A DNA stretch of 64,000 nt from Fidelibacterota bacterium (lineage in GTDB: Bacteria; Pseudomonadota; Alphaproteobacteria; Rhodospirillales; Rhodospirillaceae), in assembly GCA_947475895.1 (NCBI GenBank), contig CANJMF010000013.1, positions 16,482 through 80,481 on the forward strand, read 5' to 3'. Position 1 is the first letter of the stretch; the number at the start of each line of letters is the position of its first letter. The notes under the pieces are model-generated. The model did no database searches. It saw nothing but the letters and a program-made list of their open reading frames with translations, and was not told the DNA's origin. A program made the translations under genes and the position numbers. This document shows, piece by piece, positions 18,356-28,268 of the stretch.

Positions 18356-18895
18356 ATAGCTAGATTTGACCAACCGGCGCCCGCATCCAAAGGAGATGGA
18401 CCGCGCACCAATGAAGAGATCACCAGCAAAACCGTGCGCTTGATTCTCGCCGACGGCGACAACATCGGTGTCGTTGACCGTGAAACCGCCCTTCGCAAAG
18501 CGGAGGAAGCCGGATTTGACCTCGTCGAAATTTCCCCCAACGCTGACCCACCGGTCTGCAAGATCCTCGACATCGGCAAGTACAAGTACGAGGAACAGAA
18601 GCGCAAAAACGAAGCGCGCAAAAAGCAGAAGGTTATCGAGGTCAAAGAAATCAAGCTGCGCCCGAACATCGACGATCACGATTACGATGTGAAGATGCGC
18701 GCGATGAAGCGTTTCATCGAAGAAGGCGACAAAGTGAAAGTCACCCTTCGCTTCCGTGGCCGCGAAATGGCGCATATGGAGTTGGGGCATCAATTGCTCG
18801 CCCGTGTGCGTACCGACTTCGAAGAACATGCGAAAGTCGAACAAGACGCGCGCTCGGAAGGCCGCCAGATCGTGATGGTGTTGGCACCGCGTTAA
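18356..18895 (+). CDS. infC: Translation initiation factor IF-3, apparent AUA start codon
   Basis: Binds the 30S subunit and proofreads initiator tRNA and the start codon. The protein (179 residues, close to the 180 of E. coli) has the N-terminal domain with GPRTNEEIT and [20 protein letters not shown], a lysine-rich linker ([14 protein letters not shown]) and the C-terminal domain ([37 protein letters not shown]). No ATG, GTG or TTG exists in frame between the upstream stop (18350) and Val/GTG 18434, which would delete the conserved [11 protein letters not shown] 18356 is in frame, 8 bp after AGGAG (18343-18347), and yields (M)[14 protein letters not shown]. Non-canonical starts are known for infC (AUU in E. 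coli) and allow IF-3 autorepression. Confidence 0.92.
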   Translation: MARFDQPAPASKGDGPRTNEEITSKTVRLILADGDNIGVVDRETALRKAEEAGFDLVEISPNADPPVCKILDIGKYKYEEQKRKNEARKKQKVIEVKEIKLRPNIDDHDYDVKMRAMKRFIEEGDKVKVTLRFRGREMAHMELGHQLLARVRTDFEEHAKVEQDARSEGRQIVMVLAPR

Positions 18896-18924
18896 AGCCT
18901 TTGCTTTGAGGCGTTAAATCAAGA

Positions 18925-18958
18925 ACGGCGGTGATCCATAGTGATCGCCGCCGTTTTT
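18925..18958 (+). terminator. Rho-independent terminator after infC
   Basis: A 12-bp stem, ACGGCGGTGATC (18925-18936) with GATCGCCGCCGT (18943-18954), contains one T-G wobble, has a 6-nt loop and runs into TTTTT at 18954-18958. It lies 30 bp after the infC stop and isolates infC from the doxX gene. Confidence 0.9.
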
Positions 18959-18999
18959 CGTTAGACTGCCGGTGGGCATCTTCGGGGGAGAAATTACAC

Positions 19000-19431
19000 A
19001 TGAGCTTGCAAACGAGTTTGACGGCCTGGGCACCGCGCGTTCTCAGCGTCACGCGCGCGATCGCCGGACTGCTGTATATGCAGCACGGTCTGTCGAAGCT
19101 GTTCTTGTTTCCGGGCGCCATGCCGGGCGGTTCGGCCGTTGCCGCGGATCCGCTTTCGTTTATGGGATTTGCGGGGATTCTTGAGTTGGCCGGCGGGGCA
19201 CTGGTGGCGGTGGGTCTGTTCACCCGGCCCGTGGCTTTCATTCTCTCAGGCATGATGGCGGTGGCTTATTTCATGGTCCATGCGCCCCGGAATTTTTACC
19301 CGATTCTCAACGGCGGCGATCTGGCCATCCTGTTTTGCTTCTTCTTCCTCTACCTCACCTGCGCTGGCGGGGGCGTTTGGAGCCTGGACGCCATGAGGGC
19401 GCGGCGCATGACCGAGGCGGCGGGCGGTTAA
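19000..19431 (+). CDS. DoxX family membrane protein
   Basis: A 143-residue membrane protein with four hydrophobic helices: SVTRAIAGLLYMQHGLSKLF, LSFMGFAGILELAGGALVAVGLF, PVAFILSGMMAVAYFMV and LAILFCFFFLYLTCAGGGVW. The R-x-x-x-x-L-(F/Y)-x-x-HG-x-x-K opening and the E-x-x-GG-x-x-(L/V)-x-x-GL-x-T-R motif are DoxX/DoxD family features. Family members have been tied to redox and sulfur metabolism, but function here is not deducible. ATG 19000 has GGGGGAG 9 bp upstream. It sits between infC and rpmI, which are normally adjacent. Confidence 0.8.
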   Translation: MSLQTSLTAWAPRVLSVTRAIAGLLYMQHGLSKLFLFPGAMPGGSAVAADPLSFMGFAGILELAGGALVAVGLFTRPVAFILSGMMAVAYFMVHAPRNFYPILNGGDLAILFCFFFLYLTCAGGGVWSLDAMRARRMTEAAGG

Positions 19432-19451
19432 TCGTTCAAAGGAGGCAGAGG

Positions 19452-19652
19452 ATGTCCTGGAAAACCGTTTGACTACTCGCCTTTGGCTTGGGCCTCATCG
19501 TTGAAGCTGTCATGATTCAGGCCTGGAAAGACTTTGACAGGGCGCGTCTCCTGGGGGGCACGCTCTCGTGGGGCATTATTTTCGGCCTTATCGGTACGAT
19601 TGGACTGTTGGCCGTGCGATTCTTTCGCAAAAAGGCAGCACCGCCCCTTTAA
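19452..19652 (+). pseudogene. Small two-helix membrane protein gene interrupted by an in-frame TGA at codon 7
   Basis: A strong Shine-Dalgarno (AAAGGAGG, 19438-19445) precedes ATG 19452, but after MSWKTV the frame meets TGA at 19470-19472. Beyond it the same frame stays open to TAA 19650 and reads LLAFGLGLIVEAVMIQAWKD, then ARLLGGTLSWGIIFGLIGTI and a basic FFRKKAAPPL tail, the look of a genuine small membrane protein with two helices. A nonsense mutation or a sequencing error (TGG to TGA) best explains it. Re-initiation at the in-frame ATG 19512 is conceivable but would lose the first helix. No homologue was recognised. Confidence 0.55.
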
Positions 19653-19874
19653 GATTCATCCACTTCAAGACGAAGCCTCCTTTCAAGGCCTTTCCTTGCA
19701 AAACTGGGGTTTGGCGGGTATAAGCCCGCCTTCCTGGCCTTCTGGGCCTAGGAAACAGGGGTCGCGCGTTGCGCGAGTCCACCGGCTAAAGGGCTAAAAA
19801 TCCAATAATATCAGGATTTTAGGGCATGCCCCAGGTCGGGATCAAAAACCCGTCAGCTTACGAAAGGACGCAAA
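19653..19874 (+). promoter_or_regulatory. Structured untranslated leader of rpmI-rplT
   Basis: No gene is visible here. Four or five hairpins follow one another: GGCGGG/CCCGCC (19713-19730), TTCCTGGCC pairing with GGCCTAGGAA with one bulge (19731-19754), TCGCGC/GCGCGA (19762-19776), AAAATCC/GGATTTT (19797-19820) and the palindrome GGGCATGCCC (19822-19831). In other bacteria L20 represses its own operon by binding leader structures that mimic its rRNA site, so an autoregulatory role is a reasonable inference. Which fold is used cannot be determined by eye. Confidence 0.45.
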
Positions 19875-20075
19875 ATGCCCAAGATGAAGACCAAGAGCGC
19901 CGCCAAAAAGCGGTTCAAGATCACCGGTACCGGCAAAGTTAAGGCTGGAGTTGCTTTCAAGCGTCACTGCTTGGGAGCCAAGTCGCAGAAGATGAAGCGG
20001 ACGAATCGCGGCACCATGGTGCTGGCGAAAGCGGACGGCATCATCATCAAGCGCAATTTCCTCCCTAACGGCTAA
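19875..20075 (+). CDS. rpmI: Ribosomal protein L35 (bL35)
   Basis: A 66-residue, strongly basic 50S subunit protein with the diagnostic start [15 protein letters not shown] and the later [14 protein letters not shown]. Length matches the family. GAAAGGAC precedes the ATG. It is followed by rplT after 21 bp, the standard arrangement. IF-3, usually directly upstream, is separated from it here by doxX and an interrupted small gene. Confidence 0.96.
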   Translation: MPKMKTKSAAKKRFKITGTGKVKAGVAFKRHCLGAKSQKMKRTNRGTMVLAKADGIIIKRNFLPNG

Positions 20076-20096
20076 CCCAGGTAACGGAGCACCGCC

Positions 20097-20456
20097 ATGT
20101 CACGCGTCAAACGCGGCGTCACAAAACACGCCCGCCACAAAAAAGTTCTCGCGCAAGCCAAGGGTTTCCGCGGCCGCAACTCGACGGCATACAAGCCGGC
20201 GAAGAACCGTCTCGAAAAAGCGCTGCGCTATGCGTATCGCGACCGCCGCCTGAAGAAGCGCGATTTCCGCGCCCTTTGGATCCAGCGTATCAACGCCGGT
20301 GTGCGCGCGTTCGGCCTTACGTACTCGCGCTTTATCAACGGGCTCAAGAAAGCCGGCATCGAACTGGACCGCAAGGTTCTGGCCGACTTGGCTTTGAAAG
20401 AGCCCGCGACCTTCGAAGGTCTGGTGAAGCAGGCCCAAGCCGCGCTCGCTGCTTAA
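20097..20456 (+). CDS. rplT: Ribosomal protein L20 (bL20)
   Basis: A 119-residue protein essential for early 50S assembly. It starts [24 protein letters not shown] and contains [22 protein letters not shown] and [23 protein letters not shown], all highly conserved in bL20. GTAACGGAG lies upstream of the ATG. Co-transcribed with rpmI; in other bacteria L20 acts as translational repressor of this operon. Confidence 0.97.
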   Translation: MSRVKRGVTKHARHKKVLAQAKGFRGRNSTAYKPAKNRLEKALRYAYRDRRLKKRDFRALWIQRINAGVRAFGLTYSRFINGLKKAGIELDRKVLADLALKEPATFEGLVKQAQAALAA

Positions 20457-20483
20457 ATTTCTCTCGTCACGACGAGTGAGGGT

Positions 20484-20520
20484 AAAGGGGCGGCTCACCA
20501 GAGCAGCCCCTTTCCTTTTT
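20484..20520 (+). terminator. Rho-independent terminator after rplT
   Basis: AAAGGGGC-GGCTC (from 20484) pairs with GAGC-GCCCCTTT (to 20513) with a G/A mismatch and a short ACCA loop; TTTTT at 20516-20520 completes the terminator. It ends 26 bp before pheS, so pheS must have its own promoter or depend on read-through. Confidence 0.85.
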
Positions 20521-20546
20521 GAGCGGCGCTGAAGAAGAAGCAATCC

Positions 20547-21626
20547 ATGACCGACACGATCGACCAGCTAAGAGCCGAGCTTCTGAGCGCCGTATCTGGC
20601 GCGGCGGATGTGCCTGCACTTGAAGACGCGCGCGTGAACGCGCTCGGTAAAAAAGGCCGCATCACCGCGTTGATGGCGACCTTGGGCAGCTTGGCCCCGG
20701 AAGAAAAGAAAGCGTTCGGCCAACGCGTGAACGTGTTGAAGACCGAAGTGAGCGAAGCGCTGGACGCGCGCAAGGCCGTGCTTGCGGGCGCAGCACTTGA
20801 TGCGCGCCTGGCAACAGAACGCATGGACGTGAGCATGTCCGTGCGCCCCGAGGCGAAGGGCTCGCTTCATCCCATCAGCCAGACGATTGACGAAATCGCC
20901 GCCATTTTCGGCACCATGGGATTCGATCTCGCCGAAGGCCCGGATGTGGAAGACGACTTTCATAATTTTACTGCACTGAATTTTCCGCCGGGCCACCCTG
21001 CCCGCGACATGCACGACACGTTCTTCCTTCCAACTGCGGAAGACGGCAACCGGTACCTTTTGCGCACGCACACGTCGCCGGTGCAGATCCGCACCATGAT
21101 GACGCAAAAACCGCCGATCCGCGTGATCATTCCCGGGCGCACCTATCGTTGCGACTACGACATGACGCACACGCCTATGTTCCACCAAGTGGAACTGTTG
21201 GTGATCGACACGGAAACCAACATGTCGCACTTGCGCGGCTGCTTGCAGGAATTCGTGCGAACCTATTTCGGCGTCGAAGATTTGACGACGCGTTTTCGCC
21301 CGTCGTTCTTCCCCTTCACCGAACCGTCGGCGGAAATGGACATCGGCTGCTCGCGCCAAGGCGGCGAGCTGAAGATCGGCAACTACGGCGATTGGCTGGA
21401 AATTCTCGGCTGCGGCATGGTGCATCCCAATGTGCTGCGCGCGTGCGGCCTCGATCCCGAAGTGTATCAGGGTTTTGCGGCCGGCATGGGTATCGAGCGT
21501 ATCGCCATGCTGAAGTACGGCATCCCCGATTTGCGCACGTTCTTTGAATCGGATTTGCGCTGGCTGCGCCATTACGGCTTCGCGGCCCTCGATGTACCGA
21601 GCGTGACCGGAGGATTGAGCCGATGA
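20547..21626 (+). CDS. pheS: Phenylalanyl-tRNA synthetase alpha subunit
   Basis: A 359-residue catalytic subunit of the (alpha-beta)2 enzyme. It has an N-terminal coiled-coil arm, then [20 protein letters not shown], the class II motif 2 region ([34 protein letters not shown]), [16 protein letters not shown] and motif 3 [21 protein letters not shown] (about 313-333). Length is normal. The stop overlaps the start of the ASCH gene by 4 bp (ATGA), an arrangement that implies translational coupling. No Phe-rich leader peptide is seen upstream. Confidence 0.96.
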   Translation: MTDTIDQLRAELLSAVSGAADVPALEDARVNALGKKGRITALMATLGSLAPEEKKAFGQRVNVLKTEVSEALDARKAVLAGAALDARLATERMDVSMSVRPEAKGSLHPISQTIDEIAAIFGTMGFDLAEGPDVEDDFHNFTALNFPPGHPARDMHDTFFLPTAEDGNRYLLRTHTSPVQIRTMMTQKPPIRVIIPGRTYRCDYDMTHTPMFHQVELLVIDTETNMSHLRGCLQEFVRTYFGVEDLTTRFRPSFFPFTEPSAEMDIGCSRQGGELKIGNYGDWLEILGCGMVHPNVLRACGLDPEVYQGFAAGMGIERIAMLKYGIPDLRTFFESDLRWLRHYGFAALDVPSVTGGLSR

Positions 21627-22048
21627 CCGATCTTCCCCAAGGCTTCGCGCATCTGCCGAAGTTTGCCTTTAGCGATCAAAAAGCCGTGGCAGACGAGCTG
21701 TGCGAGCTGGTGCTCGCGGGCAAGAAGACCGCGACCTGCGCGCCATTATACCAATACGAACTGGAAGAACTGCCGGTGCCGCAAGAAGGCGAACGCAGCG
21801 TGATTTTGGACGGATCGTCGAAAGCGCGCTGCGTTATCGAATGCATTGGCGCCGACGTCATTCCGTTCAATGAAGTGGAAGCCGATTTCGCGGCGGCCCA
21901 AGGAGAGGGCGACGGCTCGCTGAAAACCTGGAAGAAGCGCCAAAAGGCGCTGTTCGAAAGCCTGGGGTATTTCGACGACGAAATGCTGGTGGTGTGCGAA
22001 CGATTCAAGGTCATTGAGAAGATCGAGTTCAAGCGAGTCGTGCGATGA
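21623..22048 (+). CDS. ASCH-domain protein embedded between pheS and pheT
   Basis: A 141-residue protein of the ASCH superfamily, a PUA-like fold linked to RNA or modified-nucleoside binding. Family features are visible: [13 protein letters not shown] (the G-K-K-T motif, about 32-44), [22 protein letters not shown] and the [24 protein letters not shown] segment. Relatives include nucleoside amidohydrolases such as YqfB, so the biochemical role is open. Start and stop each overlap the neighbouring synthetase gene by the tetranucleotide ATGA, so pheS, this gene and pheT are translated as one coupled set. A role near tRNA or aminoacylation is inferred from position only. Confidence 0.8.
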   Translation: MTDLPQGFAHLPKFAFSDQKAVADELCELVLAGKKTATCAPLYQYELEELPVPQEGERSVILDGSSKARCVIECIGADVIPFNEVEADFAAAQGEGDGSLKTWKKRQKALFESLGYFDDEMLVVCERFKVIEKIEFKRVVR

Positions 22049-24438
22049 AATTCACGCTCGGTTGGCTGAAAGATCACCTGGACACCTCGGCTTCGCTTGA
22101 CGAGATCAGCGTCAAATTGACATCGCTGGGCTTGGAAGTGGAAGGCATCACGAACCCGGCCAAGGGGCTTGAGGGCTTTATCGTCGCGCACATCGTTGAA
22201 GCCAAACAGCACCCCAATGCCGACCGTTTGCGTGTTTGCACGGTCGATACAGGTGCGGAGAAATTGCAGGTCGTGTGCGGCGCGCCCAATGCGCGCGCTG
22301 ATCTGAAAGTCGTGCTGGCGCGCCCCGGCGTCGTGATTCCGGCGAGCGGCGAAGCTTTGAAAAAAGGCAAAATCCGCGACGTCGAAAGCCAGGGCATGTT
22401 GTGCTCGGCCGGCGAGTTGAAGCTGAGTTCCGATCAAGACGGCATCATCGAGTTACCAGCTGACGCACCCATTGGCGTGTCCGTCACGCAAGTTCTGAAA
22501 TTCGACCCCGTGTTTGAAATTGCGCTGACGCCTAACCGCGTCGATGCATTGGGTGTGTACGGCGTCGCCCGCGATTTGGCGGCGGGGGGCTTGGGCAAAC
22601 TGAAGTCGTTGAACACGACGGCGGTTGCTGGAAAATTTGAGAGCCCGCGCAAAGTCGTGAGCCGCCTGCCTGCGGGTGCTGAAAAGAATTGCCCGCAATT
22701 TGTCGGCCGCATGATCAAGGGCGTGAAGAACGCCGAGAGCCCGGCGTGGCTGAAGGATCGTCTAACGGCGATTGGACTGCGCCCCGTGTCGGCGCTGGTG
22801 GACATCACGCAGTATCTGACGATCGATCTGGGACGGCCGCTGCACGTATTCGACGACGCGAAGTTGACGGGCGACGTCGGTGCACGCTTTGCAAAAGACG
22901 GTGAAACTGTCGCGGCGCTAAACGGTAAGACTTACACGCTCGATCGTACGATGGTTGTGATCGCCGACGATGCGGCTGCCCTTGGCATCGGCGGCATTAT
23001 GGGCGGCGAACCTTCAAGCGTGACCGAAACAACGACGACCGTATTTTTGGAATCGGCCTTGTTCGATCCGTTGAACATCGCCGCGACCGGCCGCAAGCTG
23101 CAGGTCAACTCCGATGCGCGTTATAACTACGAGCGCGGCGTCGATCCGGAGTCTTCGGTGCCCGGTGCCGAAATCGCGACGCGCATGATTATCGACCTGT
23201 GCGGCGGCGAAGCCTCGACACTCATGAACGTCGGCGCACCGCCCGCCTGGAAACGCGCCATCGCGTTCAACCCAGCAAAGGTGAAGGCACTTGGCGGCGT
23301 CGATATTGCCGCGCCCGACGCAAAAGCAATTCTGGAGCGCCTTGGTTTTACGGTCATGACGAACAGCGACGGCTGGACGGTGACGCCGCCGTCGTGGCGC
23401 GCGGACGTGGAAGGCTGGCAAGACCTGGTGGAAGAGGTTTTGCGCATCAACGGCTACGACAATATTCCACCGATTCCCCTGCCGCGCCCTTCGATGCCAA
23501 AACCGGTGCTGACACCGCAGCAAAAGCAGATTGGCGCCGTGCGTCGGACGCTGGCCGTACGCGGCCTAGCCGAAACCACCACGTGGTCCTTCCTGCCAAG
23601 CGCCCAGGCCGATCTGTTCCGGGGCGACCTGCCGCGGGTCCTGCTGGCCAACCCCATCAGCAGCGATTTGGACGCCCTGCGCCCGTCGCTGATCCCCAAT
23701 CTGGCCGCCGCTGCCGGGCGCAATGCCGCCCGAGGGCTCGATTCGGCCCTTTTTGAAGTGGGGCCCCGATTCGAGGGTCCCAAACCCGGCCAACAGATCA
23801 ACGTGGCCTGCGCCCTGCGCTCGGGCCATACGTCGGCCCGCCATTGGGCCGGTGGCCGCCGCCCTGTGGATGCTCTAGATGCCAAGGCCGACGCCCTGGC
23901 CGCCCTGGAGGCCGCCGGCGTGAACGCCGCCGGGCTGCAGACCTCCACCGACGTCGCCGGGTGGTATCACCCAGGCCGGGCTGGGGTGATTAAGCAGGGT
24001 AACCAGGTTTTGGCCGCGTTCGGTGAACTGCACCCGCGCATCCTGACCGCCCTGGACGTGAAGGGCCCGATTGTCGCGTGCGAGGTTTTTGTCGACCGCG
24101 CGCCGTTGCCCAAGAAAAAAACCGGGTCGGCCCGCCCGCTGTTGAAGGCATCGCCCTTCCAAGCGGTGGAACGCGATTTCGCGTTCGTCGTTGATTCGAA
24201 CGTGGGCGCTGAAAGCGTCGTGCGCGCCGTGCGCGGTGCAGATCGCGAGCTAATCACCGACGTCGGTTTGTTCGACGTGTACGAAGGCGCGAATGTAGGC
24301 GAAGGCAAGAAGTCGCTGGCGGTGTCGATGACGCTGCAGCCGAAAGACGCCACACTGACCGATGAGCAGATCGAGGCCGTTGCGCAAAAAGTGATCGCGG
24401 CGGTGGAGAAAGCATGCGGCGGCAAATTGCGCGCCTGA
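22045..24438 (+). CDS. pheT: Phenylalanyl-tRNA synthetase beta subunit
   Basis: A 797-residue subunit that binds tRNA-Phe and edits mischarged product. Domains in order: N-terminal [28 protein letters not shown]-like tRNA-binding domain (FIVAHIVEAKQHPNADRLRVCTVDTG, about 47-150), B3/B4 editing domain (HVFDDAKLTGDV), B5 domain, catalytic-like core, and the C-terminal FDX-ACB anticodon domain (PFQAVERDFAFVVDSNVGAESV to the end). Length is family-typical. It overlaps the ASCH gene by 4 bp and is followed by lepA after 29 bp. Confidence 0.96.
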   Translation: MKFTLGWLKDHLDTSASLDEISVKLTSLGLEVEGITNPAKGLEGFIVAHIVEAKQHPNADRLRVCTVDTGAEKLQVVCGAPNARADLKVVLARPGVVIPASGEALKKGKIRDVESQGMLCSAGELKLSSDQDGIIELPADAPIGVSVTQVLKFDPVFEIALTPNRVDALGVYGVARDLAAGGLGKLKSLNTTAVAGKFESPRKVVSRLPAGAEKNCPQFVGRMIKGVKNAESPAWLKDRLTAIGLRPVSALVDITQYLTIDLGRPLHVFDDAKLTGDVGARFAKDGETVAALNGKTYTLDRTMVVIADDAAALGIGGIMGGEPSSVTETTTTVFLESALFDPLNIAATGRKLQVNSDARYNYERGVDPESSVPGAEIATRMIIDLCGGEASTLMNVGAPPAWKRAIAFNPAKVKALGGVDIAAPDAKAILERLGFTVMTNSDGWTVTPPSWRADVEGWQDLVEEVLRINGYDNIPPIPLPRPSMPKPVLTPQQKQIGAVRRTLAVRGLAETTTWSFLPSAQADLFRGDLPRVLLANPISSDLDALRPSLIPNLAAAAGRNAARGLDSALFEVGPRFEGPKPGQQINVACALRSGHTSARHWAGGRRPVDALDAKADALAALEAAGVNAAGLQTSTDVAGWYHPGRAGVIKQGNQVLAAFGELHPRILTALDVKGPIVACEVFVDRAPLPKKKTGSARPLLKASPFQAVERDFAFVVDSNVGAESVVRAVRGADRELITDVGLFDVYEGANVGEGKKSLAVSMTLQPKDATLTDEQIEAVAQKVIAAVEKACGGKLRA

Positions 24439-24467
24439 TGCACGTTGTAAGGTAAGAATTTCGTTTC

Positions 24468-26273
<1,806 letters not shown>

Positions 26274-26349
26274 CAACGCTCTAGATAGCCGACGGCTAGC
26301 GGCGCGCGTCTTCGCGTTGAACATCCTGGAAGAATAATTTTCGGAAGTT

Positions 26350-26655
26350 TTAGTAGGCGCTGTGAAAAGCGCGACGGCGGGCGCGGCGCTTGCGGCAGGC
26401 GTGCGCGAGGATAAGTCCCGAAACGCCGAACACAATCCAGGCCGGTTTCGCCATAACGGCGGCGCCGAGCGCTGCGAGTGTCGTGAATGATGTTGCGGCT
26501 GCGAAGGAGGGTGTCGGTCCGACGAGAAGCGTCCAGATGTCAGACGTGGCTAAGCCATTATAGGCGCCCGTACCCAAAGCCATCACGGCTTCAGCCGACG
26601 CCATAATCATAGCCAACAAAATCAGTGCCCAGCCAGCCAGGCGACCGAAAACCAT
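26350..26655 (-). CDS. Small hypothetical membrane protein
   Basis: A 101-residue protein with two hydrophobic segments (LAGWALILLAMIMASAEAVMAL and PAWIVFGVSGLILAH) separated by a soluble loop, ending in a very basic tail (RKRRARRRAF). Small two-helix proteins of this layout with a W-x-(V/L)-G-x-x-G second helix are common in alphaproteobacteria; no function is known to me. Convergent with lepA. The start codon lacks a strong Shine-Dalgarno. Confidence 0.6.
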   Translation of the reverse strand: MVFGRLAGWALILLAMIMASAEAVMALGTGAYNGLATSDIWTLLVGPTPSFAAATSFTTLAALGAAVMAKPAWIVFGVSGLILAHACRKRRARRRAFHSAY

Positions 26656-26950
26656 AGGAACCCCACGCCCCTGAGTCAGTTTCTTACCCCGTTGGACGAG
26701 ATATAACCCACAAAGTCTTTGAATTACAGGGGATTCTCCGGTCGTTTTGAGTAGCGACGTTTAACACCCTGGTAACGGTCTTTCAGAGTTTTCCACAACC
26801 TGTGGAAAACGTGGAAGATTCTCCGAGTCGCGGGTTACAGGGTTTGTTGCGGGAGCGAGACGCGTCAGATAGGTTCGCCGCGCGAAAAGCAACCGGCACC
26901 ACGCCGAAGGCTGCCAGAGTCCTTGCGACTCGAGCCTTTTGCCGAAAACC
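26656..26950. other. Gene-free stretch between small membrane gene and tRNA-Ser
   Basis: No convincing coding frame is seen in these 295 bp. It holds the inverted pair of DnaA-box-like 9-mers at 26789-26809 and presumably the promoters for the divergent neighbours. No clear -35/-10 pair for the tRNA gene could be chosen by eye. Confidence 0.5.
26789..26809. promoter_or_regulatory. Inverted pair of DnaA-box-like 9-mers
   Basis: TTTTCCACA (26789-26797) and its exact inverse TGTGGAAAA (26801-26809) are separated by three bases. Each fits the relaxed DnaA-box consensus TTWTNCACA. A 9-bp-arm palindrome of any other regulator is the alternative. No AT-rich unwinding element, further boxes or replication genes are nearby, so an origin is not claimed. 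Confidence 0.35.
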
Positions 26951-27041
26951 GGAGGGATGGCCGAGTGGCTTAAGGCGCACGCTTGGAAAGCGTGTGTACG
27001 TCAAAAGCGTACCGTGGGTTCGAATCCCACTCCCTCCGCCA
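26951..27041 (+). tRNA. tRNA-Ser (anticodon GGA)
   Basis: The acceptor stem GGAGGGA (26951-26957) pairs with TCCCTCC (27031-27037), followed by discriminator G and an encoded CCA. The anticodon stem-loop CACGC-TTGGAAA-GCGTG places GGA at 26985-26987. A long variable arm (GTACGTCAAAAGCGTAC region) marks a class II tRNA, as expected for serine, and the T arm GTGGGTTCGAATCCCAC is intact. It decodes UCC and UCU. Confidence 0.97.
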
Positions 27042-27055
27042 ACCGCTGGCGACGG

Positions 27056-28243
27056 CTAGTAGGACTTTGGCAGTCCGAGAACACGCTCCGCGATGTAGCA
27101 CATAATCATCTCGCGGCTGACGGGGGCGATGCGTGGGATCATGATTTCGCGCAAGTAGCGCTCGACATGATATTCCTTCGCGTAGCCGAATCCGCCGTGC
27201 GTGCGCACGGCGCGATCGCAGGCTTCGAAGGCGGCATCCGCACCGAGGAATTTGGCGGCGTTCGCTTGCGCGCCGCAGGGTTTGCCTTGGTCGTAGAGTG
27301 ATGCAGCCCTCCAAACCATGAGGTCGGCAGCCTCAAGCGCCATCCAACTTTCGGCAAGCGGATGTTGGATTCCTTGATTTTGGCCGATGGGACGTCCGAA
27401 GACGACGCGCTCCTTTGCATACTGCGTCGCTTTCGCCAGAGCGCGTCTGCCGACACCGATGGCTTCGGCGGCGATCAAAATGCGTTCTGGATTCAAGCTA
27501 TCGAGGATGAGCTTGAAGCCCGCGCCTTCGGCCCCAATGCGATCTTCTTCCGGAACCGGGAGATCGCGGAAAAAGGTTGCATTGGAATCGACAGCGTTGC
27601 GCCCGTGTTTATCGATTGGCCTGACATCTACATAGTTCCGATCTAAATCCGTATAGAACAGCGTAAGCCCGTCGGTATGCTTTGCAACTTTGTCGCGGGG
27701 GGTCGTACGCGTCAGCAGCAGAATTTTGTTGGCTTCCAGGGCCGTGCTCGTCCAAACTTTCTGACCGTTGACGATGTAACGGTTTCCATCTTTTACAGCG
27801 CGCGTCGTGATGTTGGTCGTATCGAGGCCAGCGTCGGGCTCGGTTACACCGAAGCACACTTTATGTTCGCCCGATATGAGCGGCGGCAGCATTCTGCGTT
27901 TCTGCTCCGGCGTGCCGTGCACAACGACAGAATGCGGACCAAACAAATTGATGTGGAATGTAGAACACGCCGCAAAAACGCCGGCCGAATTGGCAACGGT
28001 TTGCATCACGAGCGCTGCCTCGGTAACGCCGAGCCCCGCGCCGCCGTATTCTGTCGGCATTGTGATGCCGAGCCAGCCGGCTTTCGCAATCTCGGCGTGG
28101 AACTCATGTGGGAACGCGTGGTCGTTATCTTTTTCCAACCAGTAAGCGTCGTCGAAGCGATCGCACAGATCTTTCACCGCCTTGTAAATCTGCTGGCGTT
28201 CGGGCGTCATCTCAAGCGCTGTCGGCAGCGAAACGTCTTCCAT
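27056..28243 (-). CDS. Acyl-CoA dehydrogenase family protein
   Basis: A 395-residue FAD enzyme of the acyl-CoA dehydrogenase fold: N-terminal helical domain (FHAEIAKAGWLGITMPTEYGGAGLG), middle beta domain (CFGVTEPDAGLDTTNITTRA, VNGQKVWTS) and C-terminal helical domain (LNPERILIAAEAIGVGRRAL, RTHGGFGYAKEYHVERYLRE). The start at 28243 (MEDVSLPTALEMTP) has GGAG upstream; an extended start at 28339 would overlap the preceding gene. Third gene of a minus-strand unit after the CaiB transferase and ThDP enzyme, so it probably oxidises a CoA thioester made by them. The stop lies 15 bp from the 3' end of the convergent tRNA-Ser. Confidence 0.87.
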   Translation of the reverse strand: MEDVSLPTALEMTPERQQIYKAVKDLCDRFDDAYWLEKDNDHAFPHEFHAEIAKAGWLGITMPTEYGGAGLGVTEAALVMQTVANSAGVFAACSTFHINLFGPHSVVVHGTPEQKRRMLPPLISGEHKVCFGVTEPDAGLDTTNITTRAVKDGNRYIVNGQKVWTSTALEANKILLLTRTTPRDKVAKHTDGLTLFYTDLDRNYVDVRPIDKHGRNAVDSNATFFRDLPVPEEDRIGAEGAGFKLILDSLNPERILIAAEAIGVGRRALAKATQYAKERVVFGRPIGQNQGIQHPLAESWMALEAADLMVWRAASLYDQGKPCGAQANAAKFLGADAAFEACDRAVRTHGGFGYAKEYHVERYLREIMIPRIAPVSREMIMCYIAERVLGLPKSY

Positions 28244-28268
28244 ATCAAACTCCAGTCGGACGATATTC

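Noticed and set aside
19470..19472. Selenocysteine or programmed read-through at the TGA in the small membrane gene
   Set aside because: No SECIS-like hairpin follows immediately and no Sec-protein family matches; nonsense mutation or base error is simpler.
26286..26298. Palindrome TAGCCG-A-CGGCTA after lepA as a terminator
   Set aside because: A one-base loop cannot form as drawn and there is no T tract.
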